Assembly (NCBI GenBank): GCA_037157565.1
Contig: JAZHRO010000063.1
Coordinates: forward strand, 151,268,501 to 151,332,500
Origin: Thalassia testudinum
Taxonomy: Eukaryota; Streptophyta; Magnoliopsida; Alismatales; Hydrocharitaceae
Direction of reading: 5' to 3'
Length of the DNA: 64,000 nucleotides
Shown: one piece after another, positions 32,092 to 43,345 of the stretch
Numbering within the stretch: position 1 is the first letter of the stretch
Layout: the number at the start of each line of letters is the position of its first letter
The notes under the pieces: model-generated
What the model saw: only the letters and a program-made list of their open reading frames with translations
Told to the model about the DNA's origin: nothing
Database searches by the model: none
Position numbers and translations under genes: made by a program

Positions 32092-34020
32092 ATGGAAGGT
32101 AGGAGATCCCAAAACCCAGAACTTGTACTCCCCTTGGGTACTGCTACCCAAGCTACTGCATCATCTTCTTTGCCTTCCACTTCTAATCCCTTACCTCCTG
32201 ATTCTCAAAATACTTTCCACAATCCCCCTCGCCAAGAGGATGATCTTGATTCTTCACACTTTGAGGATTTTGAAGAACTTCCTCCAGACTTAGTTGCACA
32301 TCCTCTACCACAGCAACCACCTATCCCTAGGTTCCAACCTCCACCTTATCCTAATCATCCTAATCCACCCCCGGAGAGAGGACCTATGCCTCATCTTCAG
32401 CACCTTTTCGATACACAACTACAAATGAATACCTTAACCCAACAGGTGCAACAGCTTGCTCAAGCTGTAAATCTATTAGCTAACCCCCAACCACAACCAC
32501 TTCAACCTAGAAATCCTCAGGCACCACCCCAACCCCATAGACCTCAACTACGAGATTATTATAATCCCGCAGTTGCCCAACCAATGCCTGTGGTACGTTA
32601 TCCCAATGGGGGTCGTGCTGCTGAACTGAAGCCGAACATTATAGCACTCATTCCTCACTTCCATGGACTTGCTTCTGAGGACCCTTTTCAGCATTTAGAG
32701 GAGCTGAAGAATCTTGCCCAAACTTTGGGTCCGCAAGGACATGATCAGCACACGCTTTTGATGAAAATGTTCTCCTTTTCATTAAAAGATAAGGCAGCCT
32801 TTTGGTTTAGAACACTTGCACGGACTACACCTATAGATTCCTGGGCTTCTTTAGAACATGAGTTCTTAAAGAAGTACTTTCCTGTAGGCCGCACTAATGC
32901 CTTAAGGCGTGCCATCACCACCTTCACCCAGAATTTAGGAGAACCTATGCACGAGGCTTGGGAGAGATTCCATGAGCTTTTGAGAAAATGTCCCCACCAT
33001 GGTGTCCCACGCTGGCAACAGGTTCAGATCTTCTACCATGGGCTCCATGATGACACACGGAATTTTGTAGATGCCGCTTGTGGAGGCAATTTCCTGTGTC
33101 GGGACGAGGACTCAGCCTTTGAGCTCTTTGAAGGCATGGCCGAAAACTCTATTAACAATACTTCAATGAGCGTGTTTAATAGAAAGTCCTCACATTCCCA
33201 CTCACACACGGGGGTACATGAAGCCCAATCCAGTAGCAAAGACTTAGAGATAGTGGCTAGTCAACTGGATAAAGTGGGTTTAATCGAGAAGAAAGTAGAT
33301 GAAGTATGGAAATTTCTCTCAAAACACCCATCTTCTTCTTCTCAGTCACCAGCACAAAACACTTCTTCTCAGTTTCCCACAGGGAGGGAAACTGTGAATA
33401 ACCTTTCTGTGACACAAACTGCATTACCGGATTTTCCATTTCCATATCCTTCACCGGTTGGAGGAACCCTTGTTCCTCCCTTCACTGACTTCCCTGCACC
33501 TTCTGGAGCTTCGGAGGAGCTTCATGCCATTCACAATGATCCTTTCACACAAACCTATAACCCTGGATGGCGTAATCATCCAAATTTCTCGTGGTCGGGA
33601 AATTCACAGAGACCTCCTTTTCAACAACCTTCTGCACCACCATTACACAACCCGATCCGAGCACCACCTCCACAATCACACGGATATCCACCGCATACCT
33701 ACCAGCAACCCCAACCCAGGCCCACCCAATACTCTCAATCTGGGCCTACACGAGATGACCAGTTGGGGTCTATCATGAAAGCTCTTGCTGATATGCAACA
33801 ACAGAATATTGCTATGCAGCAGAGACAGGACGCGGCCTTAGCTGAGATGAGAGCCCAGCTATCACACTTGACGGAGTCCCGTCAACCACATTCACTCCCA
33901 TCCCAAGCACAACCCAACCCTAGGAACATACCTGCTCAAAGGTATGTCCAACCTAGACCAGCACTGCAAAACCAAACACATGACATTTCACAACCAGTGC
34001 ATAACACTGAATCAACATGA
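32092..34020 (+). CDS. gag: gag of element A, unit 1, intact (642 aa)
   Basis: The ATG at 32092 is the first after the A run and is shared by all three units. Residues 1-150 are Pro/Gln-rich. The Athila-type gag core spans about 153-355, with recognisable stretches IPHFHGLASEDPFQHLEEL (~187), KYFPVGRTNALRRAI (~262) and FVDAACGGNFL (~324). A linker follows, then the family signature YNPGWRNHPNFSW (~490), and a Gln-rich coiled coil at 561-595. No CCHC zinc knuckle is visible. Gag proteins assemble the cytoplasmic particle that packages element RNA. The frame closes with TGA instead of running into protease. It is intact in all three units, with only single residue differences (for example Asp/Glu near residue 40), which suggests selection or a very recent origin. 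Confidence 0.93.
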   Translation: MEGRRSQNPELVLPLGTATQATASSSLPSTSNPLPPDSQNTFHNPPRQEDDLDSSHFEDFEELPPDLVAHPLPQQPPIPRFQPPPYPNHPNPPPERGPMPHLQHLFDTQLQMNTLTQQVQQLAQAVNLLANPQPQPLQPRNPQAPPQPHRPQLRDYYNPAVAQPMPVVRYPNGGRAAELKPNIIALIPHFHGLASEDPFQHLEELKNLAQTLGPQGHDQHTLLMKMFSFSLKDKAAFWFRTLARTTPIDSWASLEHEFLKKYFPVGRTNALRRAITTFTQNLGEPMHEAWERFHELLRKCPHHGVPRWQQVQIFYHGLHDDTRNFVDAACGGNFLCRDEDSAFELFEGMAENSINNTSMSVFNRKSSHSHSHTGVHEAQSSSKDLEIVASQLDKVGLIEKKVDEVWKFLSKHPSSSSQSPAQNTSSQFPTGRETVNNLSVTQTALPDFPFPYPSPVGGTLVPPFTDFPAPSGASEELHAIHNDPFTQTYNPGWRNHPNFSWSGNSQRPPFQQPSAPPLHNPIRAPPPQSHGYPPHTYQQPQPRPTQYSQSGPTRDDQLGSIMKALADMQQQNIAMQQRQDAALAEMRAQLSHLTESRQPHSLPSQAQPNPRNIPAQRYVQPRPALQNQTHDISQPVHNTEST

Positions 34021-34196
34021 TCTTGAGATTATTTGATAATGGAGCCGTTGAGATCACTGAACTTGACAAATCTGAACCCTTTATTGATAATGGACAAAGA
34101 CTGAAACCTTTCATTGAGCCGCATGATCTCAGACTTGTCAATTCCACCATTTCGCTCCTACATTTTGAGCTACCAACTAAGTTTTCGCCTAGCTGA
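34017..34196 (+). CDS. Integrase C-terminal remnant ORF (59 aa), unit 1, overlapping the gag stop
   Basis: Its ATG (34017-34019) overlaps the gag TGA (34018-34020) as ATGA. The predicted peptide carries LFDNGAVEITELD and IDNGQRLKPFI, matching the integrase tail in element B (NGAIEISPL and VNGQRLKPFI, 58634-58714). So the deletion that removed protease to integrase core joined the end of gag to the end of pol. The ATGA overlap could permit reinitiation, but there is no proof it is translated. It may equally be passive remnant sequence. Confidence 0.55.
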   Translation: MILRLFDNGAVEITELDKSEPFIDNGQRLKPFIEPHDLRLVNSTISLLHFELPTKFSPS

Positions 34197-35860
34197 AGGC
34201 GTTAAACTTAGCAAACACCTACCCTTGTATATAGCTATTTTACACCTTTCTTACTCTTGCCTTTATTTGCATATAGTGTCTACCCTTGCATTCTGAGCAT
34301 ACATTCATTGACACACATGTCATGCATTTCACTTCCTAGCCCGACTGTTCACTCTGATCCTAGATCAGACTTAAAATCGTCCGCACAGAGATTGTATCTC
34401 CTCATTCCGACTTTCTTCCATCACCCAGTCTAGGATAGTGAAAAGCAGAGCATGCATTTGCATCCACCCTTTCATTCAATGAGGACATTGAAACATTTAA
34501 GCATGGGGGGGTGTAAATGGTAAACCATTTAAACCAAAATGCAATTGTAGACACAACTATAGTACATATAGTATTATCAAAAAATTATATACTTCAAAAA
34601 AATTGAAAAATTTTGAAAAAAAAAATTTTTGAAAAAAAATTACAAAGCTAAAAATACAAAAATAACAAATCAGAAAAATTCCAAAAATACAATAAGGGAC
34701 ATGTACTTCATTATCAAAGGAGGACATTCATTTCAAGAGGGGAGGGAGAGAAAGAAAAAGAAAAAGAAAGAAATGATAAGTGATCTTATAGCTAAAATAA
34801 AAAAATAATAGAATAAGTGTATATGGACATTCAACCGTTACTGGTTTGACCTGCCGGGCCATAGAAGCTTGAAACAAGCTTAGGCTTAATACACTTTGAG
34901 CCTTGACAAGATAGACCACAGTCTCTCCTAACTTTAGGTAATTCTTGTACCTGAGTCACCAGTACAGGATTCGTTGGTTTGCTTTGACTTAGGAGTCTAG
35001 GTAACCTTGGCTTACACTACACAGTGTCAGGAAAGACCACTTGAACCTAAGCCTCAACCCTTGTGTTCATTAAGGAAGGTGGAGTCCTTACCTGTGCGTG
35101 CAGGTAGACTCTTTGTCCTAATCTTTAGTTTTGTGTCTAGGAGAAGCTCTTTCCACAAAAGAAATCCACCCACCAAATACAGTGCGCTCTACCAAATAAG
35201 TTTCGGAGATATACTGTTCAAAAAAAAAAAAAAAAACAAAAAAAAAGGGTCAAGTATGTCTCCAAAAAGTTTGAAAAACTACTCTTCCACCAAAAATGTT
35301 TTCAGGGTTCAAAACAATACCCTGTTTATCCAAAAAGAAAAAAAAAAAAAAAAATCTTCTCTGAGCCACAAATACAATAAGGGTTGTGATTGAATACCAT
35401 CAATTTTTGAGAGTCATCCGAAAACATGAGCTGAAGTTAGGACCAACCTAGACTTAAAAAGAAGTGAAACCCCGGGATTGAGCCTTAGAATTCACCTGGT
35501 TAGTCCTGACTTATCACAAAGCACAGCCATAACTTCATAGCATTCTGAGTCTCTGTAAAAACCCCCTGAGTCCTGGAATTCGACTTAAGGTTTAAATATC
35601 AAGAATCCTTGTTGGTTGAGAGATGGTCTATGTCATTTAAGCCTCGAGTTCTGGTAGGTTATCCTCAGTAACCAGGTTCTCACAATGTCCAAAAACACAG
35701 TTGGTTTATTGAAAAAAAATTTTTTAGCTTAAAGATCATCATAAAACACTTAAAAATTTTTGAAAAAGAAAAAAAAGATATCTTTACACACTTACCTTGC
35801 TGATACTTAAATTGCCTTACACTTCAACAGATTGTTTGCTAAGGGACTAGCAAAACGTAA
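34197..35860 (+). other. 3' noncoding region of unit 1
   Basis: It holds the post-pol motif AGCTGAAGGCGTTAAACTTAGC-like text near 34191, the hairpin and G-run (34476-34511), and A-rich low-complexity stretches (34590-34800, 35220-35250, 35335-35355). ORF 35007-35393 runs through poly-A and has no family match. No gene is seen. Confidence 0.75.
34476..34511 (+). other. Conserved hairpin plus G-run, unit 1
   Basis: TCAATG-AGGA-CATTGA (34476-34491) forms a 6-bp stem with a four-base loop, and AAGCATGGGGGGG follows (34499-34511). Copies are at 43625-43660 and 52773-52808. The outermost pair is T-A here and A-T in element B (59030/59045), a covariation supporting a real stem. Confidence 0.75.
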
Positions 35861-35871
35861 GCATGGGGGTA
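35861..35871 (+). other. Polypurine tract before LTR2
   Basis: GCATGGGGGTA directly precedes the LTR2 start. Confidence 0.9.
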
Positions 35872-38800
35872 TGATGAGTGGCTACTCATCATAGCTAAAA
35901 GGCCGAAATTAAGCTAGATACTAAGCAAAACAATATCAAATTAACACATAAAAAGGGTTAAGTGTGGGAATTAAAGAAAAGACCTAAAACTTTTAATGTG
36001 TGTTAAAATCTCCTAATTAGGTCACAAAAATGAGATATTCTGAAAACTAAAGAACAAATGATGATCCATGCATCAATTGAACACATAAACAAGTTTGAAA
36101 AGACAAATCAGAAGTAAAATCAATGTCTTAAATGTTCAATTAAGCACATGTAAAAATTTGAAAGCAATTGGACATCATTTAGGCTTAGAAATAAATAGAT
36201 TACAAGTAGGTCCTTCATGCATTACATTTCTACCCTTCAAAACTCCTTCTTGGACCTTTTTGCAAGCCGCAGGGACCCTTCTGTATGACTGCAGGGCCCT
36301 TCCGATTATAGTTCTTCTCACTTTTGGACCTGCACGCTATTCTTCTACCCCTTCGTTTAAGGGTCTTCCTGCAAGTTTTCCCTCATTTCAGAGAGAAGCT
36401 TGTGTTCTTCACGCGCACTATAGCACGCGAAGAACACAGCCATTCTCGACCGTCCATCGCACTTTTGATCTCGATCTGCGGCTGGAATCAAATGGAACCT
36501 TCGCGCGATTCGGTGCGTGCGTTCACCTCTCTTCCCAGATCTCATCTGACGGTCAGATCTCTCTCTTGACTCGCCGCGCGCTCTACCCATCTCATCCTCA
36601 CCGCCGGCCTGATTCTGATTAACCTCACCCTTGCGGTGATCTCAGTCACTGAGCTGCTATTTAAGCACCTCAGTGGTGTCGCGCGCAGGGGATCGCTCCC
36701 TCCTACATCTCTTAGCGATCAATTCTTCCACTCCAGTCTCTCCTCCTCATCTAGACCCTGATTTCACAGCCACCGGCTGTGGAATCATCGCCTGCTCTCG
36801 ACCCTCCTCGTCGCTAAGGACCTCGTAGCACCTGAGGACGACCCTGGAGTCTCACTAGCAGACTCTTCCCTCCGCTGGAGTCACCCTCCTCCTTTCTTCC
36901 TCCTTAGCCGCCGGCTAAGGACCCATAGGTCCCATTCTTCCTTTTAGTTTAGTTTTTAATTCTGCACAAGTAGTGTTAGATTTAGTTTGCAGTAGTTTAG
37001 AATAGATTTAGTTTTAATTGTTAGTGTTTAATGTTAGCTGTAGTTAGATTAGTCTTAGGAGTAGAATTAGTATTAGATCCCCTCCCTCACCTCCTCTGAT
37101 CAGTCCAGATCAGAGGGGAAGAATCATCTGTTCACTATTCAATTTATCTCCCTCTTCATGTTTTATTTTTCCCATCATCCAGATTCTGATTCTTGTTTTT
37201 TTTCCTTTTAACGACGAATTTTTCACCAATCACCCACACATCCTGACCCAATTTCAGATCTGATGGCGCACTGCCTCAGATCTGAAAGTGGCGTCACAAG
37301 CACCATTTGGGGCTTCTCACTCATTCCATTTGTTTCATAAAAGCCCCTCTGTTTTAAATGGATTGCCTCAGTTTGTCAGAGCACTTTTGATCTGGATTTT
37401 AAAGGATTTTTACTCTCTGAAATGTTTTGACAGATCTGACAAATTGAAAGAATTTTTGGTTTTCATTGTAGGCAAGGATTCTGAGAAGTTCTCTAGTGAC
37501 ACAGAACCAATCAGAAGAGCCTTTCATAATTCTGTTTATACCTTGTTTTGAATGCATTCGCCAGCTTCCATTAAATTTCCTTAATGCATTCTTAGTCTCT
37601 TTTTGCTATTTCAGAACTGCCATGCACTATTTGTGTTGATGATCATTTCTGTATGGTGATTCTCTAACCTAAGGAGTTTTCCATACTCCTTCAGGTTGCA
37701 AGAAACTGGGATTGTGTTTCTTTGGTTTTAATTGATTGAGCTAAGTCTTCCTTCATGCTGTCTATGGCATTAGGAAGACTAACTCAATGCCATTTGCTGT
37801 TTTGATCTGAAAGGATGCTTCTGCTAAGTTTGTTTTCTAATGAGTGTTTGAGCTGAATTTACATGAGATTTTCGTGAGATTTAAACCCCTTTCAGATTTG
37901 GATTTCAACTCTGTAAATTGTAGTTTGTTTTGAATTTTATCTTACTCCCAGTTATACAGCAACATGCTGCATATAGCAGCTACATTCCCCTCTTCTCTAA
38001 ACTCCCTTCTTCTCTAAATTTCCCTCTTCTCTGTAGAATACTTCCCCCCTCTTCAAGTGGACTAACTGCAGCAGCAGTTAGCCATTTGACAGTGGCTTAA
38101 GCCACTGCCACTGCAAATAACACTAAAACAGCACATTGTTCTCTTCTCCATATCCTCTGACAGTAGCTGAAGCTGCTGCCTAAACTCAAATAAAAAAAAA
38201 AATCAATCAACTCTAATTCCCTAACTTTATACAAAAGCCTAATGGCATAGACTTATTTTAAAACTGTAAATACACCCATTCATAGTATTATAACTATAAC
38301 TATAGCATATCAGTTAGATACATAGTTATACTGTAAATATGTATAAAACCTGTACAGAAATTCGTATACATATGTAATCTATGTAAAAATATGTATATAT
38401 ACTAATCTAGTATGAATGTATCTACTGATCTATGTATATATATATGTACAGATTTATATTTACTGATTTAGTAGCTAAGTTAATAGGTTAGAGCAATAAT
38501 CAAGTAAATAAACCTATAAACTAGGGAATATATATATATATATGTATATATTAAGTAATTTAAGTTAGTCAAAGTATAACTATACCTAGTATAACTTACT
38601 GTAACTTAGTTTTAATTATAAACTACACAGAATTGCTATTTTAGCCTAAATAAAACATAAATAAATTCGTAAAAATACAATAAAAATATGTATTAAATAC
38701 TTAAGTATGTAAGTTAAAACTGTTTAAGGTCAATTAGACCATTTACTAATTATTTTATAAGTAATTAACTATTTAATCACCTAAATCAACCTGTATAATC

Positions 38801-40073
38801 AGCCTAGTTTAGCGAATTTATTTATATAGTAAATATATTTAAAATTCAAAATTAATTAATCAATTATGTAGTATTATGTAAATATTTTATTTACCATATT
38901 TTATTTTATTTTTTTTAATAATTTATGGCCCCCAAATCGAGGGCCAAAAACGCGCACAGACGCAGCTGCGTCTGGTTTCCAGCGCACGATGTGGCGCTGG
39001 AATAGCGCCACATCGTGGGCTGCAAACGAAACGCAGCATATAAATATAATTTATGTTATAACCTTACCAGTCGTCATGGCGCCGGGCGCCCGAAACTTCA
39101 CCTGTTCCGTCTGATCCGATAACCCGATTCTGATATGTGCTGAATACTGAATGCGTGATTCCTGTGTGGGGCTGGGAGCCCGAGCATGTGCGAACTTGTT
39201 GAAGGCGTTGGGCTGAGGCCCTGCGCTGATACGAAAACGTAACTAAGCACCTAATCTGAGATTAGGGCGCGCTTAGTAGAGGTCTGGTCCCACCCTAAGG
39301 GTGCTGTGTATCCCTCGAAAAGCGCGCCCGCTAATTAAACACATTTTACACTAAGGACTCCACCGCAGCCTCTGAAAGACTACACAGAACAAAATGAAAG
39401 GACAGACGACTTAAAAAAAAAAGAGATAACACGAGATAACAACAGAAAAGACTCTGTACATATGTAAAATTAAACCCACATAATTACTAACAGAATAAAA
39501 CGACACTATAAATGTCGCTAAAGACCTCAGTTTGCTTCTTTAGGTTGTATATAGTGTTTCCTGAGATTTAGCGACGTTTATATCTGTCACTAAAACTGAT
39601 ATATATGTCACTATAAATAAATGACTAGTAAGTTAAGTTTTTACACCATGGTATCCTAATGGAGTATGAACTAACATATTAGTGTTAATAGTATAACTTG
39701 TAAATACATAGTTTAGAGTATAATAATAGATTGTTTGATGCTTGTTCATAGTTAGCATTTTTGCAAGCACTTCTTAGTAACTATGTAAACAAAACATTCA
39801 TTCATTCTTTAAATGTAAAGTTTCTTTTTGAATAAGAAAACAATTTTGGAGATAATCAAAGAGTGACCGAATTAAATTCAATAAATTGCCTCCCAGAGAA
39901 CGACCTGGAACAAAACCAGTAAAAATTAGATAAATAAGCAAATGATAATAATGGTTGTAATGACTGGAACTCACCCATACTCACCACTATAAGACATCCT
40001 TAATGTTATATTATACACCCTATACTACAACGACATAATCAACAATTATTACCAACAATCATTTTCACCATCA
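35872..40073 (+). repeat. LTR2 of the element A array
   Basis: It carries the LTR4-type bases at nearly every diagnostic site (36266-36267 GC, 39323 C, C in place of T near 39976) but ends CACCATCA like LTR1. At 36543 it has C, as in LTR1, where LTR3 and LTR4 have G. It serves as 3' LTR of unit 1 and 5' LTR of unit 2. Confidence 0.95.
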
Positions 40074-40079
40074 TTATTT

Positions 40080-40097
40080 TGGCGCCGTTGCCGGGGA
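40080..40097 (+). other. Primer binding site, unit 2 (tRNA-Asp)
   Basis: Identical to the unit 1 site, six bases after the end of LTR2. Confidence 0.95.
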
Positions 40098-41195
40098 GGC
40101 AACGCTCTTTGCACCAAAATTTTCTTTTTATTCTTTTGTATATAGAAATTCTTCATTCATTCATTATAATTGCTTTTAGTTTCCATTGAATTAATTGTGT
40201 ATACATTCCTTTATTCTTTTACTAATCATTTGTGTTTTCCACAGCACTTGAGGAGGAGTGTCGTCTTCCTGGTGGAGTCGCTGCGCTCCAGATCCGTCTT
40301 CCTGGCGGAGTTTTGCCTCGAAGTCGCTGTAGGATTTTAGTATTAGTTTTAATATAGATAGTTTTAGGTTTATTGATTAGGAGCAATTGTTAGTCATAAG
40401 TTGTGAGAGCTTGTTCTCACACAATTTTTGTAATAATTCTGGACTATCTGGACTTTATTTCTTTATCTTCTTAATTTCTTTCCTTACTTTTGAATTGCAT
40501 ATAAAATTTTTCAGAAAAAAAAGAAAAAATCAAAAAGACCTCATACTTATCTAGCAGCAGCATAACCTCAGGCATCCATTTTTAGGATTGCATTTCATTC
40601 CTGCTAGATTTTAATTCAAGTCAAATCTGCATTAGAAGATTGCTGGAGTCAGGTACGCATTTCTTACCTAACTCTAACTCCTGCCATATTTGCATTTGAC
40701 TTAAAATTAAAGAAGACCACTACTTGTTCTGAATTTAGTAAAAAGTGAAACGAGCAGCATAGAAAACACATTTTAATCACTTCAATCAAAAAGGAGATAG
40801 CAAAATTGGGTGAAACCATGTTTGAGATTTTAATCGCCTTGTGTTGAATGTTATCGTGCACACAGCACGATCACTTAAGGCCACAATACACGGGTTTCTA
40901 CCTCATCTTTCTGCAACCACAGGATCTGGATCCGCACGCTCAGTCTAATCCAGATTCCCAGTGGATTCTAGAGGTCTGCACTTCGCTAGGTTTATCTTAG
41001 GATACGTACAATTGCTTGAAACAATTGTTTGCGTATAACATACTTTGCGTAGCAGCCTCTAGGAAAAATTTTCTCCGATTCATCTCGATTGATTGGTCTT
41101 CTTGAATTGAGATTTTATTGGGATTCTTCTGTTTTATTGTGAACGTTAAAAATTTTTTCCCATTGAGTTGGATCGAATTAGAGTAAACGGGATTT

Positions 41196-41234
<39 letters not shown>

Positions 41235-41240
41235 AACTCA
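40098..41240 (+). other. Leader of unit 2, ending in a 36-base A run
   Basis: Near-identical to the unit 1 leader. Private differences include GTGTTTTCC near 40232, where units 1 and 3 have a T run, and GATCCGCACGC near 40930. Confidence 0.85.
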
Positions 41241-43169
41241 ATGGAAGGTAGGAGATCCCAAAACCCAGAACTTGTACTCCCCTTGGGTACTGCTACCCAA
41301 GCTACTGCATCATCTTCTTTGCCTTCCACTTCTAATCCCTTACCTCCTGAGTCTCAAAATACTTTCCACAATCCCCCTCGCCAAGAGGATGATCTTGATT
41401 CTTCACACTTTGAGGATTTTGAAGAACTTCCTCCAGACTTAGTTGCACATCCTCTACCACAGCAACCACCTATCCCTAGGTTCCAACCTCCACCTTATCC
41501 TAATCATCCTAATCCACCCCCGGAGAGAGGACCTATGCCTCATCTTCAGCACCTTTTCGATACACAACTACAAATGAATACCTTAACCCAACAGGTGCAA
41601 CAGCTTGCTCAAGCTGTAAATCTATTAGCTAACCCCCAACCACAACCACTTCAACCTAGAAATCCTCAGGCACCACCCCAACCCCATAGACCTCAACTAC
41701 GAGATTATTATAATCCCGCAGTTGCCCAACCAATGCCTGTGGTACGTTATCCCAATGGGGGTCGTGCTGCTGAACTGAAGCCGAACATTATAGCACTCAT
41801 TCCTCACTTCCATGGACTTGCTTCTGAGGACCCTTTTCAGCATTTAGAGGAGCTGAAGAATCTTGCCCAAACTTTGGGTCCGCAAGGACATGATCAGCAC
41901 ACGCTTTTGATGAAAATGTTCTCCTTTTCATTAAAAGATAAGGCAGCCTTTTGGTTTAGAACACTTGCACGGACTACACCTATAGATTCCTGGGCTTCTT
42001 TAGAACATGAGTTCTTAAAGAAGTACTTTCCTGTAGGCCGCACTAATGCCTTAAGGCGTGCCATCACCACCTTCACCCAGAATTTAGGAGAACCTATGCA
42101 CGAGGCTTGGGAGAGATTCCATGAGCTTTTGAGAAAATGTCCCCACCATGGTGTCCCACGCTGGCAACAGGTTCAGATCTTCTACCATGGGCTCCATGAT
42201 GACACACGGAATTTTGTAGATGCCGCTTGTGGAGGCAATTTCCTGTGTCGGGACGAGGACTCAGCCTTTGAGCTCTTTGAAGGCATGGCCGAAAACTCTA
42301 TTAACAATACTTCAATGAGCGTGTTTAATAGAAAGTCCTCACATTCCCACTCACACACGGGGGTACATGAAGCCCAATCCAGTAGCAAAGACTTAGAGAT
42401 AGTGGCTAGTCAACTGGATAAAGTGGGTTTAATCGAGAAGAAAGTAGATGAAGTATGGAAATTTCTCTCAAAACACCCATCTTCTTCTTCTCAGTCACCA
42501 GCACAAAACACTTCTTCTCAGTTTCCCACAGGGAGGGAAACTGTGAATAACCTTTCTGTGACACAAACTGCATTACCGGATTTTCCATTTCCATATCCTT
42601 CACCGGTTGGAGGAACCCTTGTTCCTCCCTTCACTGACTTCCCTGCACCTTCTGGAGCTTCGGAGGAGCTTCATGCCATTCACAATGATCCTTTCACACA
42701 AACCTATAACCCTGGATGGCGTAATCATCCAAATTTCTCGTGGTCGGGAAATTCACAGAGACCTCCTTTTCAACAACCTTCTGCACCACCATTACACAAC
42801 CCGATCCGAGCACCACCTCCACAATCACACGGATATCCACCGCATACCTACCAGCAACCCCAACCCAGGCCCACCCAATACTCTCAATCTGGGCCTACAC
42901 GAGATGACCAGTTGGGGTCTATCATGAAAGCTCTTGCTGATATGCAACAACAGAATATTGCTATGCAGCAGAGACAGGACGCGGCCTTAGCTGAGATGAG
43001 AGCCCAGCTATCACACTTGACGGAGTCCCGTCAACCACATTCACTCCCATCCCAAGCACAACCCAACCCTAGGAACATACCTGCTCAAAGGTATGTCCAA
43101 CCTAGACCAGCACTGCAAAACCAAACACATGACATTTCACAACCAGTGCATAACACTGAATCAACATGA
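41241..43169 (+). CDS. gag: gag of element A, unit 2, intact (642 aa)
   Basis: Same start, length and domain order as unit 1. The clear residue difference noticed is Glu for Asp near residue 40 (GAG at about 41350), shared with unit 3. The frame is fully open with no stop or shift. Its A-run leader is two bases longer than in unit 1, which changes the upstream frame but not the coding sequence. Confidence 0.93.
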   Translation: MEGRRSQNPELVLPLGTATQATASSSLPSTSNPLPPESQNTFHNPPRQEDDLDSSHFEDFEELPPDLVAHPLPQQPPIPRFQPPPYPNHPNPPPERGPMPHLQHLFDTQLQMNTLTQQVQQLAQAVNLLANPQPQPLQPRNPQAPPQPHRPQLRDYYNPAVAQPMPVVRYPNGGRAAELKPNIIALIPHFHGLASEDPFQHLEELKNLAQTLGPQGHDQHTLLMKMFSFSLKDKAAFWFRTLARTTPIDSWASLEHEFLKKYFPVGRTNALRRAITTFTQNLGEPMHEAWERFHELLRKCPHHGVPRWQQVQIFYHGLHDDTRNFVDAACGGNFLCRDEDSAFELFEGMAENSINNTSMSVFNRKSSHSHSHTGVHEAQSSSKDLEIVASQLDKVGLIEKKVDEVWKFLSKHPSSSSQSPAQNTSSQFPTGRETVNNLSVTQTALPDFPFPYPSPVGGTLVPPFTDFPAPSGASEELHAIHNDPFTQTYNPGWRNHPNFSWSGNSQRPPFQQPSAPPLHNPIRAPPPQSHGYPPHTYQQPQPRPTQYSQSGPTRDDQLGSIMKALADMQQQNIAMQQRQDAALAEMRAQLSHLTESRQPHSLPSQAQPNPRNIPAQRYVQPRPALQNQTHDISQPVHNTEST

Positions 43170-43345
43170 TCTTGAGATTATTTGATAATGGAGCCGTTGA
43201 GATCACTGAACTTGACAAATCTGAACCCTTTATTGATAATGGACAAAGACTGAAACCTTTCATTGAGCCGCATGATCTCAGACTTGTCAATTCCACCATT
43301 TCGCTCCTACATTTTGAGCTACCAACTAAGTTTTCGCCTAGCTGA
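43166..43345 (+). CDS. Integrase C-terminal remnant ORF (59 aa), unit 2
   Basis: Same ATGA overlap with the gag stop (43167-43169) and the same predicted peptide as unit 1. Translation is unproven. Confidence 0.55.
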   Translation: MILRLFDNGAVEITELDKSEPFIDNGQRLKPFIEPHDLRLVNSTISLLHFELPTKFSPS

